Shown here in pieces: positions 44,701-57,375 of a stretch of DNA of 64,000 nucleotides (its first letter is position 1; each line of letters opens with the position of its first letter). Made by a program: the position numbers and the translations under genes. The notes beneath the pieces are model-generated. The model was not told the DNA's origin and did no database searches. It was given only the letters and a program-made list of their open reading frames with translations. This stretch comes from Phytophthora quininea (lineage: Eukaryota > Oomycota > Peronosporomycetes > Peronosporales > Peronosporaceae), in NCBI GenBank assembly GCA_011947345.1, contig JAAVTG010000359.1, positions 186,001 to 250,000 on the forward strand. Direction: 5' to 3'.

Positions 44701-45678
44701 ATCGAACCGCGTCTTGACACGACAACGTATTGGTTTTGGCATTCTTACTGTGTTGCAGATTCAAACAGTTGCGGGCATTCATCTCGCTGACAAAGCGCGT
44801 GAGCTGGGAGCCATTTACCAGGAAGTCGCGGATGAATAATTGGACAACTTTGACGTGGTCTAGCCGAAGTCTCCAGCGCGAGTACGCTTTATTGGCATCG
44901 TCGCAACCAGCCCTTCGAATCGCGTGCATTTCCTCTCGAAGCGCCAGTCCTCTTCGTCCAGCGATGTCCACTGCAAACAATTCCTCACTGTCAGCCAGCA
45001 ACGGGATACTGATCTGCGTCTTGGTGAAGCGTCTCAGTCCCCTCCAACATTTGCTGTCGGATCCAGTAAGATCGCAACCTGTTCGTGGTTCCCGTTGTAG
45101 GCACTCCAGTGCAGTGGCGTCCACTTGTTGCTGGTCTTCGGAAGGTTGGGCTGGTCTCCGTGAAGCAGCAATTGCTTGGTGATCTCGAGACTCTCGTCAA
45201 TGTGCCGGTCATTAGAGCCACAGCCGAAACAGCTCACACACTGCAGCGGAGTGTTCCCGAAGTCATCGACGTGTTGTCTTCCGTCCAGAAGTTCACTTGG
45301 AGCCACGATCCACTGCGGCGGGAGCTGAATCTCAGCCATCGGCACGACATCCGAGGTGTCCTTGGTCACCATTGCCACTTGAAACAGCGAGTCGACTCTG
45401 TCGGGCTCTGAAGCTTGACGAAAGGCGGACACTAGCAGCTGCAGCAGCTCGACCACTTCGTCTTCGGACCGACTCGTAAAGTACACGACGCACTTCTCGC
45501 CCAGCAGCAGCCGAACTACACTCACTTGGCCACCCATGCAGGCTGCAAGTAGTGGTGTCCTTCCGGCGATGCCTCGAGCTCGCAATTGAGCCGCAGGAGA
45601 CTCGCCATCCGGAGCCAGCACCAGCAGCTCCACGACGCGCTCTTCGTTGCCATTTTCGCACGCTTCATACAGATCCAT
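41713..45678 (-). CDS. Ankyrin-repeat anoctamin (TMEM16-like) membrane protein
   Basis: The ATG is at 45676-45678 (complement); about 1320 residues. The N-terminal 550 residues are ankyrin repeats (ACENGNEERVVELLVLA, GRTPLLAACMGGQVSVVRLL, WTPLHWSAYNGNHEQVAILL, SVLHAAAGHGQIEIIQLVL). The frame changes near 45040 and near 44350. A full anoctamin domain of about eight helices follows: FGEKYAFYYAFITFYTVWLL (about 43440-43500), HRTMWQFESMLAAKLFWFKF (about 42860-42930), and FGYITMFVSALPVAPLLALL (about 42410-42480). The C-terminal coiled coil ends at a TAG, 41713-41715. Anoctamins are Ca2+-gated chloride channels or lipid scramblases; the acidic Ca2+ site was not mapped. Its start lies only 14 bp past the stop of the photolyase gene on the same strand. 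Confidence 0.8.
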
Positions 45679-45692
45679 GCGAGCAGTCGAGT

Positions 45693-47694
45693 CTAACGCT
45701 GCTCAGACTGAAACGGTCGGGAGCTCACTTGTTTGGATGCCCGTGACGCGCCTGAAGTGTGGTAGCTGTAGACCATGTCGTGAGGGCTTCCCGGCGGGGT
45801 CATTTCCTCGGACTGGGCGCTTGAGTCGGAGCTCGAAGTCGACTCTGTTTCAGAGTAGGCTCGACCCATACAAGCGATGCACCGCTCGATAGCAATCTTG
45901 CCGTCTACAATGGGGAACGGATAGTGCTTCCCAATGAGGCAGTCCGCAGCACGTTGCACTTTCATCGACGCTTTCCACGGCTCGTAGATGAATTTGTCTG
46001 GCATCTTACGGAGAGATGGGATGTACTTGCGGATGAACTCTCCATGCGGATCCCAACGCTGCGGGAACGTCGACGGAGACGACACGCGACGGAAGTCGGA
46101 GAAGAAGGTGCTGGCACTTACCCACAGCCAGTTGCCGATATTCAGCGGCCAGTCCATGTCGACGAGTTTCTCCTGGAAATACGCAGCCCCACGCAGCCAC
46201 GAGATGTACAGGACGCCTCGAGTCAAGAAGCAGGCCGCGGCGTGGCGTCCTGCGTGGTGTGTCCAGCCTTCCTGGTTGATCTGGTGCATGACAGCATCGA
46301 TCCAAGGGAACCCCGTGCGGCCTTCCTTCCAGCATTGCAACTGGTGCATCGCCAGCTCCTCGTCCGCGTCGTTGGTGTCGACGCTCTTTGGTCCATTTCC
46401 GGCTTGGTGACGTGCTCTTCGGAGATCAAACGCCAGTCGATTTGTCTACAGAAAGGGTTGCGCTCCTGCGAGTCGAAATTCGGCGTCGCACTCGCGTAGC
46501 AGTAGAAGAACTCGCGCCACATCAATTGGCCTTCGAGTGTGACTTGAGTGGGTCCAGGTCGGAGCGGGAATTGGAGGTGGATGACCATGATGCGGAAGAA
46601 GAACTCGCGCGCGCTCAGACAGCCGAACGTCAGGTATGCGCTTAGCGACGTGGTGGACGGAGCGCCGACAGCTACAGGAGAAGTGCTCGGCTTCTGGAAC
46701 ATACCAACCCGCTCACTGTCATCGCAGAAAGCGTCTAGCACTCGCAGCGCTTCAGTTTCTCCTCCGTAGATGAACGTGTGAGGGTCCTGAGGAGTCAAGC
46801 CCAGCTCAATGAGCGATGGAACAATAAACAACCCCGTGTCAGCCCCCGCGACTCTCTTGGCAGTATCTATACTATCGAACTCTTCAAGTAGATCCAGCAG
46901 TTGGTTGTCGGTGAATTGCTTGGCCAGCAACAGCTCGGTGGGCGCTGGCAGCGGTTGCGCTGGCTGCGGCATCTCGTTGGTGATGTCCAGCAGTCGCTCG
47001 TAGTCGGTCACAGGTCGGTCTCCGTTGCGTCGGATGATTTCGCGCGGGTCGTACAGCGTGACGCCGCGGATCGACGTCACCTCGACGTTCAACGAGGACG
47101 CTGCTGCTCGTACCCGGTCGTCCCGCGCCACTCCGTGAGGCATCACGGCCTCCTCGAAGAAGAGGTCGGTGATTCTCCAAGCTTGTATCACCACCCGCAG
47201 CACTTCCTCCGCTTCCCACGTAGCACCAGAAGTTTCCCATTGATGTCGGCAATGGACTTGGCCAGATCGGCGATTGCCTCGAGCAGGAACTGGAAGCGGA
47301 TGGGGCCGCACCGATGGCGTCTGGGTCGGTGCAGAATGTAGATCGGCAGTAGCGCCATCTCCTCGCCCTTCATCTTCAGCTGCTGCTGCGCTTTCACCGC
47401 TGCGTCCAACGCCAAATTGTCGTGAAGTCTCAGGTCGCGACGGAACCAGATCAACGCTCGTCGGGGAAGGTTCTCCTGACTCACCTGCTGACGTGGCTCG
47501 CTCGACGTTATCGGGGACGCATTACTATTGCCACCACCGTCTGATACAACAGTATCCTGCTCCTCCCCAGGCACTGGGGCTTCGTTCTCCACCACCGGGG
47601 ACGCCGCGGTGCCGTCGGATAAGGTTGGCTCACCCGTCGGCACATCGTCGAGGACTACTTGGCCAGAGACTGAGCGCTGCCGCTTCTTGCCCAT
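45693..47694 (-). CDS. Cryptochrome/photolyase family protein A
   Basis: The ATG is at 47692-47694 (complement), followed by about 80 disordered residues. The photolyase N-domain LIWFRRDLRLHDNLALDAAV (about 47400-47460) comes next. The FAD-binding domain has LMWREFFYCYASATPNF, GRTGFPWIDAVMHQINQEGW (about 46260-46320), then HHAGRHAAACFLTRG and NIGNWLWVSAST. One-base breaks occur at CCC 47215-47217 and TTT 46387-46389. The sequence HHAGRH replaces the HHLARH usual in (6-4) photolyases, and SASTFF replaces SSSYFF, so it may be a cryptochrome-like photoreceptor or have altered repair activity. The C-terminal tail is Ser/Thr-rich. The stop is at 45693-45695. Paralogue B lies at 60860-62988. Confidence 0.85.
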
Positions 47695-47981
47695 GTGCTC
47701 CACTGACAACGGCACTTGTCGTAGCACTTGGTCGTGGTCGGTCCTTCACGAGCCTCTCTCTCTCGTGGGGTTTCTCCTGCACAATCGAAGAATGATCGAC
47801 GTTGGGGTCTTTGGGGCAGCACCATATCATTGGAATTCGTTGGTGTTCACACGATACCGTGGAGATTGGGAGGTTGTTGCAAGAGTTTTAAAGCTCCTTC
47901 GAAGCCGCAAGTACAAGGCGAAACGAAATTTGAACTCACGTTCGCCAATAGCTCCGACCGACACTTCTTCTATTGCCTAAC

Positions 47982-50900
47982 TCATTGGTCTTCTTCTTCC
48001 CAGTCGTATTCATCGTAGGACTCGTCCGGTCGCGGGGACACTGCAGCAGCAGGCTTAACAGGACTCGGTTCTGCTTCTTTTGCTGGTGTTTCGTCGACTT
48101 CGTACCGGTCGGATGTCTGTGGAGAAGGTGGCGAGCTCTCGATAGCCAATTCGGAAACACTTTGCCCTTCAGCCAATGCTGGCAGTCCCAGCGAGTCGTA
48201 GCTCTCCTCTTTGGCCAGATCAATGTCCTTCTCGACGATTTTCTCGGTAGTTGACGTCCCGTCCAGTCCGTAGCCGCTGGAGTACTCGACGGCGTCGTAA
48301 AGTTTCTTCCGCAGTAGGGTCCGAAGTTCCTCTTCTAGTGGGTCGTTGGTTTCACTTTCACCACGTTTTTCCCTCCAACACAAAGCCCTCCAGTAGTGAG
48401 GGAGCTCCAGCGTGTTGTCACACGTATGGGCTTGAGGAAGCATCTGCAGACACTTTGCATAGTCATCGGCTGAAATTGCAGTGAAAGGCATTTCGATGCG
48501 GAAGAACTCGGTGCCCGGCAGGGGCAAAGTGTCCACGCCCGTCACGAATTTGACAAATTTGCGCTTCAGTTGCGGCTCAAAGCTCTTCACCGTGTGCCAG
48601 AAAGCGTCGGCTAACGGTTTACAGTTAGTGAAGTCCGAGTCGGCAGCGACTCGGAAGATTTCGCTGATAGCAAAGTCGTCGTCGCCGTGAGTGCTACCGT
48701 AGACGATCTGAGCAAGGTCGTTCGAGTCGATGCCGATTCGAGTGAGCTGCTGGATGGGGATGACTCGCGTAAACCCTTGACGAACAGCATCCAGTTGCCA
48801 CCCGATCCCAGACTCTGAGCCAAATTTCTCCTCCAGCACTTTGGCGATATAGTCGTCAACGCTCAGGCCTTCATCAGCGCCTTCAAACTTCAGATAGTCG
48901 GCGAAATCCGACGGCTTCATGCTCTTCATCCCGGTTAACGAGTTGAACAGTGGTGGGTTAAATACCCGCAGCTCTTCCATCGACACGTGCAGTGCTGGCT
49001 CTAGTAGCAGGCGGAAGAAAAGCGGATCCACCTTCAGCTGGATAGAGCTGAAATGAGTGATAGCACTAGCGAAAACCCACCCGACAAAGATAAGAACTCG
49101 CTTGCTTTCAGGCGAGTCTCGAGTGTTCTCGTTGAGCCAATAACTCTCGGATGCTTGAACATATTCGAAAAGGCGGCTGTTGGTTGGAAGACTCGTAGTT
49201 GCGAAGCAGAAAAGGAAATTGTGGACACACTCCTGTCCAGGAGGAAAGTGTCGTCCTCCACATTTGTTGACGATCCGGGTGATCGTCTCTCCATCGCAAG
49301 TTCCCCATTCAATTTTGAAGCCAGCGCGGACAGCGTCACTGGCACCAGGAATCGTGATCGCGTTGCCACTTGCGGTGACTTGGATCGAGTCTGGTTCAGA
49401 CAAAATGTTATGGAGCGGCACCAGTTTCCATCTTGACGTCAACTGCTCGCCTAGCAAGCGAAACCATTCCTTGAGAGGACCTTTGCCTTCTCCTTCTTCA
49501 ACTTGAATTCCATCCACAAGTTTCTCGCCAAAAGAACTCTTGAAGAACGGGAACAAGGCGAAACCGGATAGGGGCCTGCCAGTCGATAGGTGTCTTTGCC
49601 AAACGTAGTCGACAGTAGATTGTAAGACATCTTCACGGTCGCAGATAACAGTGACTTTGGGGATCACAGAGGCTTCGAGATTGGTGTCATCCGTAGTGGA
49701 TGGGCGACTCAAACTCACAGCCAGAAGCAGCGTCTTGCACATCGGGTCCAACATAAAGTACAGCTCATCAACGTGGACCCCCATAGCTGCGAGCTCGGTC
49801 TTCATCGAATGCCAATTCTCGCTCAGATCTTCACGTGGTTGAGCCACCAAATACGGGTAAAACACTTTTACCATGCGGCTGAGGCCCGTTGACGGTGCTG
49901 TGGATGTACCAGCAGAAGCAGGGCGTAAGAAAGCCAACAGCGTCGTTGCGATTTTGAGGTACTGCCAGGTCGACTCGTGATACTCTTGACGCACTTGCTC
50001 CGTCAGTTCCAAGACCTCGTCGATCTCGATTTCAGACGCAAGTGAGCTCTTTGACTGCAGTGAACGATGGATATCGTCGGCTAAGACTGAGCAAATGTCA
50101 TCTAAAAGGCAACGGCACTCTTCAAACAAGTGCGCTGAAAGATCGAGCTCCACTGCTACGTCGCTGGTCAAAACGCTCTGCAATGGTGATTCGGGAACTG
50201 CCAGGTCATATTGCTCCAGCATTGAGACGATCGATCCCTCAAGACAGCCCCGAATAGACAGTGCTTCTGCAGCGTCTCTCTCAATGCTCGTGTGCTACAC
50301 CAAGCCAAACTTTCCTGAATATTCACCTCAGTCGGCCCATTGACATCTTTGAGGAACGACCACCGCTTGAGTTCAGCCATCAGCTTTTTCGAGACAGACT
50401 CTGGTTCATTCGTATCTGCGGCTGCGAGATTGTTGTCAGAGTCCACATGGGCGAGCTGTAGGCCTTGAATCAGAGGAATGATAGGGATGCTAGTCGTTCT
50501 TGTCGTGTCGGAAGGAGCGGCCTCTCGCTGACTCTCCTCCAGGCCGGCGCCGTCCTCATCAAAGCTGTTGTCGTAGTCTTGGTTGCTGTCTTCGGTGCGA
50601 CTACTTACGGGATTTTCGGGGAGTTTGTGGCCTCGACAATCGGATTTGCAGCGCTTGTATCAACAGCGTCTTGTGAATTATCTTCAGGGTCGTCAGGGTC
50701 GTCAGCTTCCGGACTTTCCTCTGGTTTTGCTGCAGCAGGTGCTGTTGGTAATTGCTCCTCGCTTTCCTGGTCGACTTCATCGGCTGCTTCGCCATCGAAG
50801 CTGTTCTCGTAGTCGTCCTGGTTGGTGTCCTCACTTACTCGAACTGAAATCTGTTCAGGGTCTGCTGCTGCCTCAAATACGCCGTTCAGTTTGGTTTCTT

Positions 50901-52621
50901 CGTGTTCGACCTTGTTCTCTATGGCATTTTCACTCGTATCCTCGGGCTCAGTTTCCTCTCCTTCATGCTCTAAAGGTGGCGTTGGCTGCCTCGCAACTAG
51001 TTGAAGTGACTCCTCTTCGTCGCTATGTGGTTCATCATCATCCGCACAATGGTTTTCTTCCTCGGACTGATTGCTTTCAGGCATCTCTGCTTCTGCTGCG
51101 CCATTTTCCTCTGTAGAATCAGCGGCCTCTTCTTCAGGGTTAGCTTCGTTGGTTTGCTTCTCATCCATTTCCATCTCATTCATCTGCTCTTCGCCCTCCT
51201 CGTGGTCGATCTCATGGGCGTGATTAGCTTCAGCTTGAGTAACGGTTTCCTCCCGGGAAGCATTTGGACGGATGAAGTCGAGACTCTCATCCAGTAAATC
51301 CACCAGGTCTGCAGCAGTGTGATGGTCCACAACACGATCATCTCCAAGCTCTTGAAGCGTTTCCGACTTAGGATCTGCAGCATTATCAACTGCTTCTGCT
51401 GTTTGATTTTCTGCTACCTCGTCGGATTCTACGCGGGCTGAGTCGCGCATCCGGCCACTGAGTGCGAGCAGTTCTTTCGGCGTGAGGTTTTTGCGAACTC
51501 GACCATTTCCGAGATGATGGAATTGGCAGCCAACACACGGCCGAGTTTCTGGTTCGGTTTGATCAGCAGCGGGTTCCGGGCTTGAAGCAGTCCAAGTTGA
51601 TCCCTCTCGCTTGCAGCTCCGCTTCAGCAAAGTCCAAGTCGTTGATCATCTTGAGAAAGTAATTTCGTCCACGCCACAGGAACGGGGGCGGCGTTCTACC
51701 AAACCAAGTGGTTAGCATAGTATCAAACAAAATGCAATGCTGCGTACGTACTCTGCTTGCGCTCCAGCCTCCAGCATCCATTCCACTAACGCCTCGACAC
51801 ATTGAATTCCCGTCACTTGCAGGTCGGTAGCAAGATGCTGCACGAGTTTAGTCGCTTCCCGTGCGTTTGTCATCGTCGCTCCGTGTCGACTCATTGGTGT
51901 CGACGCTAGCGCCATGCCTCCTCTCGACCGCATCTGCTGTCGCCCCGCACTGGTTGACGTCGGCGGTTCTGCTGGTCTTGAAGGAAGAAACAGCGACTCC
52001 TGCACGGGCGTGCACAGAATCAAAGCGCTCAGCTGGTATAGCAGCGTCTCTCGAGCATCAATCGCCTTCAACACTTTGAACCGCAGCTTCTCTTCTTTGG
52101 AGGATTGAGCAGTTTCCTATCGACACGAAAGGCGTAAGATTGCAACCTACAGCACAACTCGAACGAGATGACTCACTGCGGGTGGGTTTGAAAGCAATCC
52201 CAACGGTACCAGTCGACCACTGGATGGTTTCTTTTGCTCTCGAGTCTTCCGTCTCCCTCGCTTCCCTGAAGCGATAGTCACTGTTACTATTCCAACTGCA
52301 GAGCTCTGAACGATCGAGTCGATCACCTACCAGTGCCGTACTGTGCTCGCTCGTTGCGGATTTTCGTCTCTTTCGTCAACGGGGTTGGTGGGGTGCTAAA
52401 AGTTGGTGACCGCAGCGGTGACGGGGTTTGTTGGATTTGGGCGGCGGGTCGACTGAGAAGCGGTCATTCCAGCCCTGCTCTCGTCGAGCCAACTCGTCTT
52501 CCGATAGAGTCACCAGTTGGCGGTGACCCCGCAGAGGGTGTCGTGACTTCCGTGACGAATGTTTTCGGTGCTTTTGGTCGAGGAAGTTCTTCATCATCGA
52601 CTCGCGCTTAGCAGTCGCCAT
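47982..52621 (-). CDS. HECT-type E3 ubiquitin ligase with acidic N-terminal region
   Basis: The ATG is at 52619-52621 (complement, MATAKRESMMKN). Introns at 52266-52330, 52117-52176 and 51696-51751 (65, 60 and 56 nt) all join in frame. After a basic N-terminus comes a helical segment, then about 350 residues very rich in Glu and Asp (50500-51500). A second helical region precedes the HECT domain: GEGKGPLKEWF (about 49460-49500), AFWHTVKSF, KFVTGVDTLPLPG (about 48505-48545), and the catalytic Cys in LPQAHTCDNTLELPHYW (about 48390-48440). The tail ends in YDEYDWEEEDQ. Frame breaks occur at TTT 52427-52429, near 51580 and near 50200. The protein is about 1480 residues. HECT enzymes form a thioester with ubiquitin before transfer; the substrate is unknown. 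Confidence 0.82.
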
Positions 52622-52703
52622 GGGGCGCAAAGTAAATAAATGGGGAAAACGAAACTCCTTGATGGATGTGAACACTTTTTCTTTGACTGTCGAGGTTCGT
52701 CTC

Positions 52704-55700
52704 CTATTGAGCGTCCGCCTTGACGTTGAAGCAATCTCGAAGCACAAGTTGCAGCAGTTCGTCGCTGCCGAGAGTAGCGCGTAGATTCACGCAGTACGCT
52801 TCAAAGTGTTGGAATGCGATGGTGCCGTCTGCACTGCCTCCTGGGGTCACTTCGAAGTTGAGAGCAAAGTCTTGGAACGCTTCTGCTGCCGACAAGCGAC
52901 CGAGCAGCACGTCGGGGTGTCTGGACGCCTGGAAACACGTGGCCAATGCAGCGGGGAAGACGCGGCCTTTGCCGGCAGCTTGAAGCGCAGAGAACACTTG
53001 GGTGACGTTCGCCAGACACGTCGGGTTGAGTCTCTCCAACAAGCACTCGAGCAATTGTCGGACTGGTACGCGGTTGCTGGCACCGTCGTAGCCGTTCGCT
53101 CGTTGCTGCTCTTGCAAGTAGCGAGTGTTGGTACCGTCGCCGTTACTGTGCGAGAAGTGCGAGAGATGTTCAAAAGTGCTCGCCCGTGAGATTCGCCCAA
53201 AGCTAGACCTAAAGCAGCGTTGAGGGCTTCACAGCATCGCGAGGACGTTATGGCACCCGATCGAGGGTCAGAAGCCTGACCAAGTCGCGCGCGAAGCTGA
53301 ACGACGTCTGCGAGCGAACTGCTCTGGCAGATGCGGCGCTTAATGGCGTGAAGAATCATATCACCAGCAACCGTATCGACTCCGGGCGACTGGTTCTGGT
53401 TCCTGGACAAGACCGAGCGACCTGCTTCGGCAACACCAGTGCCGCTTGCAACGTCTTTCAGCGATAGAATCTTCCTCTCCTTGATCAGGTGAATTGGTAT
53501 TTCCAAAGGCATCGTTGGCGTCGCTGTCGACTGATGCGAAAGATCAATGTTGGACATCGCTCCTTTGCCTCTTCCCCGCCGGTTGTCTTGCACTTGCTGT
53601 GGTTGGGTGGCCATATTTGAGTTGTCATCTTCTTGGAACGAGCAGCGGTTATTGCTCAAGTGCCAGACGCTGCACAGCATGTCCTCGAAACTTTTGTCGG
53701 ACGCCATGCTGGCGCTGACGTTCTGGTAGTAGCTGTACCACTGCTCCCACGTAACTTTCCCATCTTGGGCGCCGCCGTCGATATCAAACGTCTCAAGAAA
53801 TTCGCGGCACACGTGGTCAACACCGCGGTGGCCTGCTAGAACGTCGGGGTGGGCGCTCGCATCGAACGCCTCGACGACGTCGCTAGGTTCCAAGAGAGCT
53901 TTCTCCACCTCACGACAACCACTGGGATTCGCGAGCTTCCCAAAAGCTTCACGCACGCAATCCAAGCGACGACCTGTCAAAGGTGGCCGCATAATTGTCA
54001 TCAGCTCGTCTGGCGCTACACGGCCGTCGCCATCGCTGTCAAGATACTGGAACAGCAGTCGGAGGTCAGCATCGGTGAGGCAACCCGGTAAAGAGAGTTG
54101 GCAGTCTGCAGCTGCACTTCGAAGGTCCTGCAAATTCAAGGCATTCCCGCGAGCGGCTCGCAGGCGGCGATTCAAAGCGCAGAAGCCAGCAGTGCCTTGG
54201 CCCTGCAACACTTGCTTCAACCTCGACAAAATCGCCTGGACACCAGCCGGGTGGAGGTGGAAGTCGCGCTTGCCCGGCGATGGCATTCCTGGCGTTGTCG
54301 GAGCTGTCTGCTGCGTGGAAGGACTTTTACCCAAGCAAGACGCAATCGAGTTGCTGACGTTGTTCTTAGAGCGCCGGAGCGTCATCCTCGGACTCAACTC
54401 CGATGAAGTTGGTATCGTAGCACGTGGGGAGTGGTCGAATACTTCGTACAAACCAGAGCGAACCGGTTCTTGCCGTTGGTTCATACGGATCTCGTCTGAC
54501 GATCCCGGTCTGCTATTACCCGAGACCCGCCCAGGGTGACTAGGAGCTAGGTGCCAGGCGTTCCGCATCATTTGTTCAAACTGCTCGTCTTCGTCGATCG
54601 AAGCACTCACATTAGCGTAGTAGCGCTCCCAGACGTCAAAGTTCACGCGACGCTGGCGTTGGGGCTCCGTCACGAGGCCGAAGGTGTCGAGGAATTCAGC
54701 GTGCGCCTCGCAATCAGTCTTTCGACCTGTCACCACCTCCGGAATCCGTCTGGCATCAAACGCAGTCGCCACTGCTGCAGCATCCAATTCCCCACTGCCC
54801 GATCGGTCAAGGGCATCGAACGCCATACGAACCACCAGTTGACGGCGAGCGTTCATCGGTTCGCGAACACCTGTGAGGAATTCCTCGGTGCTCATTTTGC
54901 CGTCGTGGTTGTGGTCGAAGTGATGAAAGAGGCTCTGTGCATCGCGGCCGGTGACATGCACGCCACTGCTTTTGAGAGCGCAAACAAAGTCGTGGAAGCT
55001 GAGACCCCCATCCCGCAGTCCGTTTTCGAGCTCGTCCTCAGGAATTCCGGCAGCGCGCTGCAATGATTGCTGCAGTGCAATAAATCCCCCAAGACCGCGG
55101 TCCCTTAACTCGCAGCGAAGGAAGTGGATCGTACGACGCAGCTCCTTGGACTGCTTACTGTTTGATCCTGGTGATTGAGGCAACGCTAAGCCCATGGCAC
55201 TCGCGGTTGGCGACATGAGCTCGATCAAGTCTGGTTGAAGGATCGCAGTAGCTTGCAGGCTTACCATACCGCCACCCGAACTCCGTCTGCCTCGCCACGT
55301 AATCTCGCCGTGTGTTGGCGTGGGTTTGCGCACTGGGCCATCTGAGACGTTCTTTCCGCGTGGGCTGTCCGTCGACAGAGTCGGTGTTGAGCGATTTGTC
55401 ATGGTATCATTTAATCCGCCCGTAGGTGGAAGTTGCCAGGTATTGCGCACCATCAGCTCGAAAAGATCGTCGTCTGCCACGAAAAAACTTACATTATGGT
55501 AGTAGCCTTCCCACTGCCGAGGCAGAATTTCCCCGTGCGCTGCCTCCGTTATCGGTAGGCAGTTGGGCATCGTGTTCGTCCATGTCAAAGTTCTCCACAA
55601 ACTCGCAATAGCATTGCTCTTCGCTTCTGCGCTGTGCAATGACATCCGGGTGGCGACTCGCGTTGTATCTCTGGACGACAGCACTAGCGTCCAGCAGTGC

Positions 55701-57195
55701 AGCACCTGATTCTCGAGCCAGCGTTTGATACGCAGTCTGGACAAGGCGCAGTCGTCGACTGCTCATGACCCCGCGAACTAGATCAAGCGCAGCATCAACC
55801 GAGACCAGGCCAACATGGTCCCGGTCCAAGTGAAGAAACAACCCCGTAAGTCGGCGTCACTGAGCGGCGTGTAGTTCTGGTTCGTGGCACTTGTTGCCTC
55901 GAAGGACGCCTGAAGAGCGCGTCGGAATTCTTGTAAAGTCAACAGTCCATCGCAATTTTGATCGCCAAGACGAAGGCACCTTGCAAGCTGCACCAATGCT
56001 TGAAGTCCACGGGTACGTAGGCCTACTTGTAGCTTTCGTAGAACGGAAGTTGCTCCAGCGTCTAGGGTCTCGACTGAAGCTGAGGATGGAGATCGTATAC
56101 TGGCGGTTGGTGATGTCGGCGAGGTAACTTCGGTCAGACAAGCTGCGAACTGCGAGCCTTTGAGGAATTCGGTGGTGGTATGCATGGCTGTAGCGCGAGG
56201 CGAGACGTCCGAATCCAAGCTAGGACGGCTGTATAGTCTTGGGGAGCTGGTGGCAACGACGTCGAAATGGACAGCGCTATTTTGGCCTTCTCCCCGTTGG
56301 TTGGTGGCGTTGAAGTGCTTGGAGCAACGATACCGGCGCAACAGCAGCGGGTCCGGACGACACATCAAGAGCGTCAAACCCGACAGTACCGGCAGCTTCT
56401 TGGAGCGAGCACGGAGTAGCAGCATGCCACACGCGCTTCATGAGCAGCTCAAAGTACTCTTCGCTGGGGGCATGCGCCGCCACACAATGGAAGTAGGTGA
56501 GCCATTGGGCCCAACTGACGTAGGCAGTTCCTGTCCGCCTCGACGCCGTCATGAAGGCCGTCTGGAACTCTCGAGCCGCATGGTCCATACTTTGCTCGCC
56601 AAACATGACGGCGGGATGCCGAGACGCGTCGTGCGCTGCCAACACGTCCGGCAACGATAAATAGCCAACGCCTTTGCGGTCCAGAATCTCAAAGGCAGAC
56701 CGCACGAATGCCAGATTTCGCTCGGACAACGCTCCCTACAAACAAGCACAAGTGTCAATAAAATACACCGAATATTCTGCCCTCGCGATGCGTACAAAGA
56801 TCAAATTCTTGACGGCATCGGCCGAGACTCTTCCGTCGACCTCGGCTCGCTGAATTATTGCCCGAGCGTCCACATCGGAGATCACTACCCGGCAGTCGTT
56901 GAGCAGTCGCTTGAGCACTCCGTTGGTGAGTCCGCCATTCTCCCCGGCGCCTTCTCCAGCGCCAGACTCACGTGCACCCACGCGCTGCAACAACAGAAAA
57001 CAAAATAAGAATCAAAGGTTACAAGCAACAGAGTCTCCCGCTGCCGTACACGAGTCCTTGGGATCGAATCGCCGAGCGCACTTGGCCCAGCAGCGACTGC
57101 AGATCCACTTGGTCGGCGCACAGCTGCTGCCTCTCCTTCCACTCCGTGAGCGACGTGGCTCTGCCATCCCCTCTAAAGGCTTGGGTCAGTGACAT
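52704..57195 (-). CDS. Giant protein of five calcyphosin-like EF-hand modules
   Basis: The ATG is at 57193-57195 (complement, MSLTQAFRG). Introns are at 56985-57051 (67 nt) and 56736-56795 (60 nt). The protein has about 1450 residues. The same module of roughly 200-280 residues recurs five times: a helical Leu-rich start (LKQVLQGQGTAGFCALNRRL), EF-hands such as LDSDGDGRVAPDE and FDHNHDGKMSTEE, a Leu/Arg block, a conserved Phe-Asp-Ala-x-x-x-Pro-x-Val segment, WEQWYSYYQNVSASMASD, then a Trp-His/Gln-Leu end. This matches human CAPSL/calcyphosin, which has one copy. Ser/Pro-rich linkers separate modules. Several EF loops are degenerate; modules 3 and 4 keep Asp-rich loops. Frame breaks near 56280, 55780, 55510 and 53160 are probably indels. 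It is a Ca2+ sensor, possibly flagellar, by inference. Confidence 0.8.
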
Positions 57196-57375
57196 GGTCC
57201 GATCTCCGGCGAGTCGACTCTTGGAATGGGCTCGAAACACCCCCAACGGCTGGAGTTGACACTTCCAAAAATACGGGAAATGTGCAGATCAACTGACAAG
57301 ACAAGTTCTGTTTAATATATTGATTGGGAATTCTCCGGGATACAGCGCACTTGGACTCTGTTGTTCGCTCGCTTG

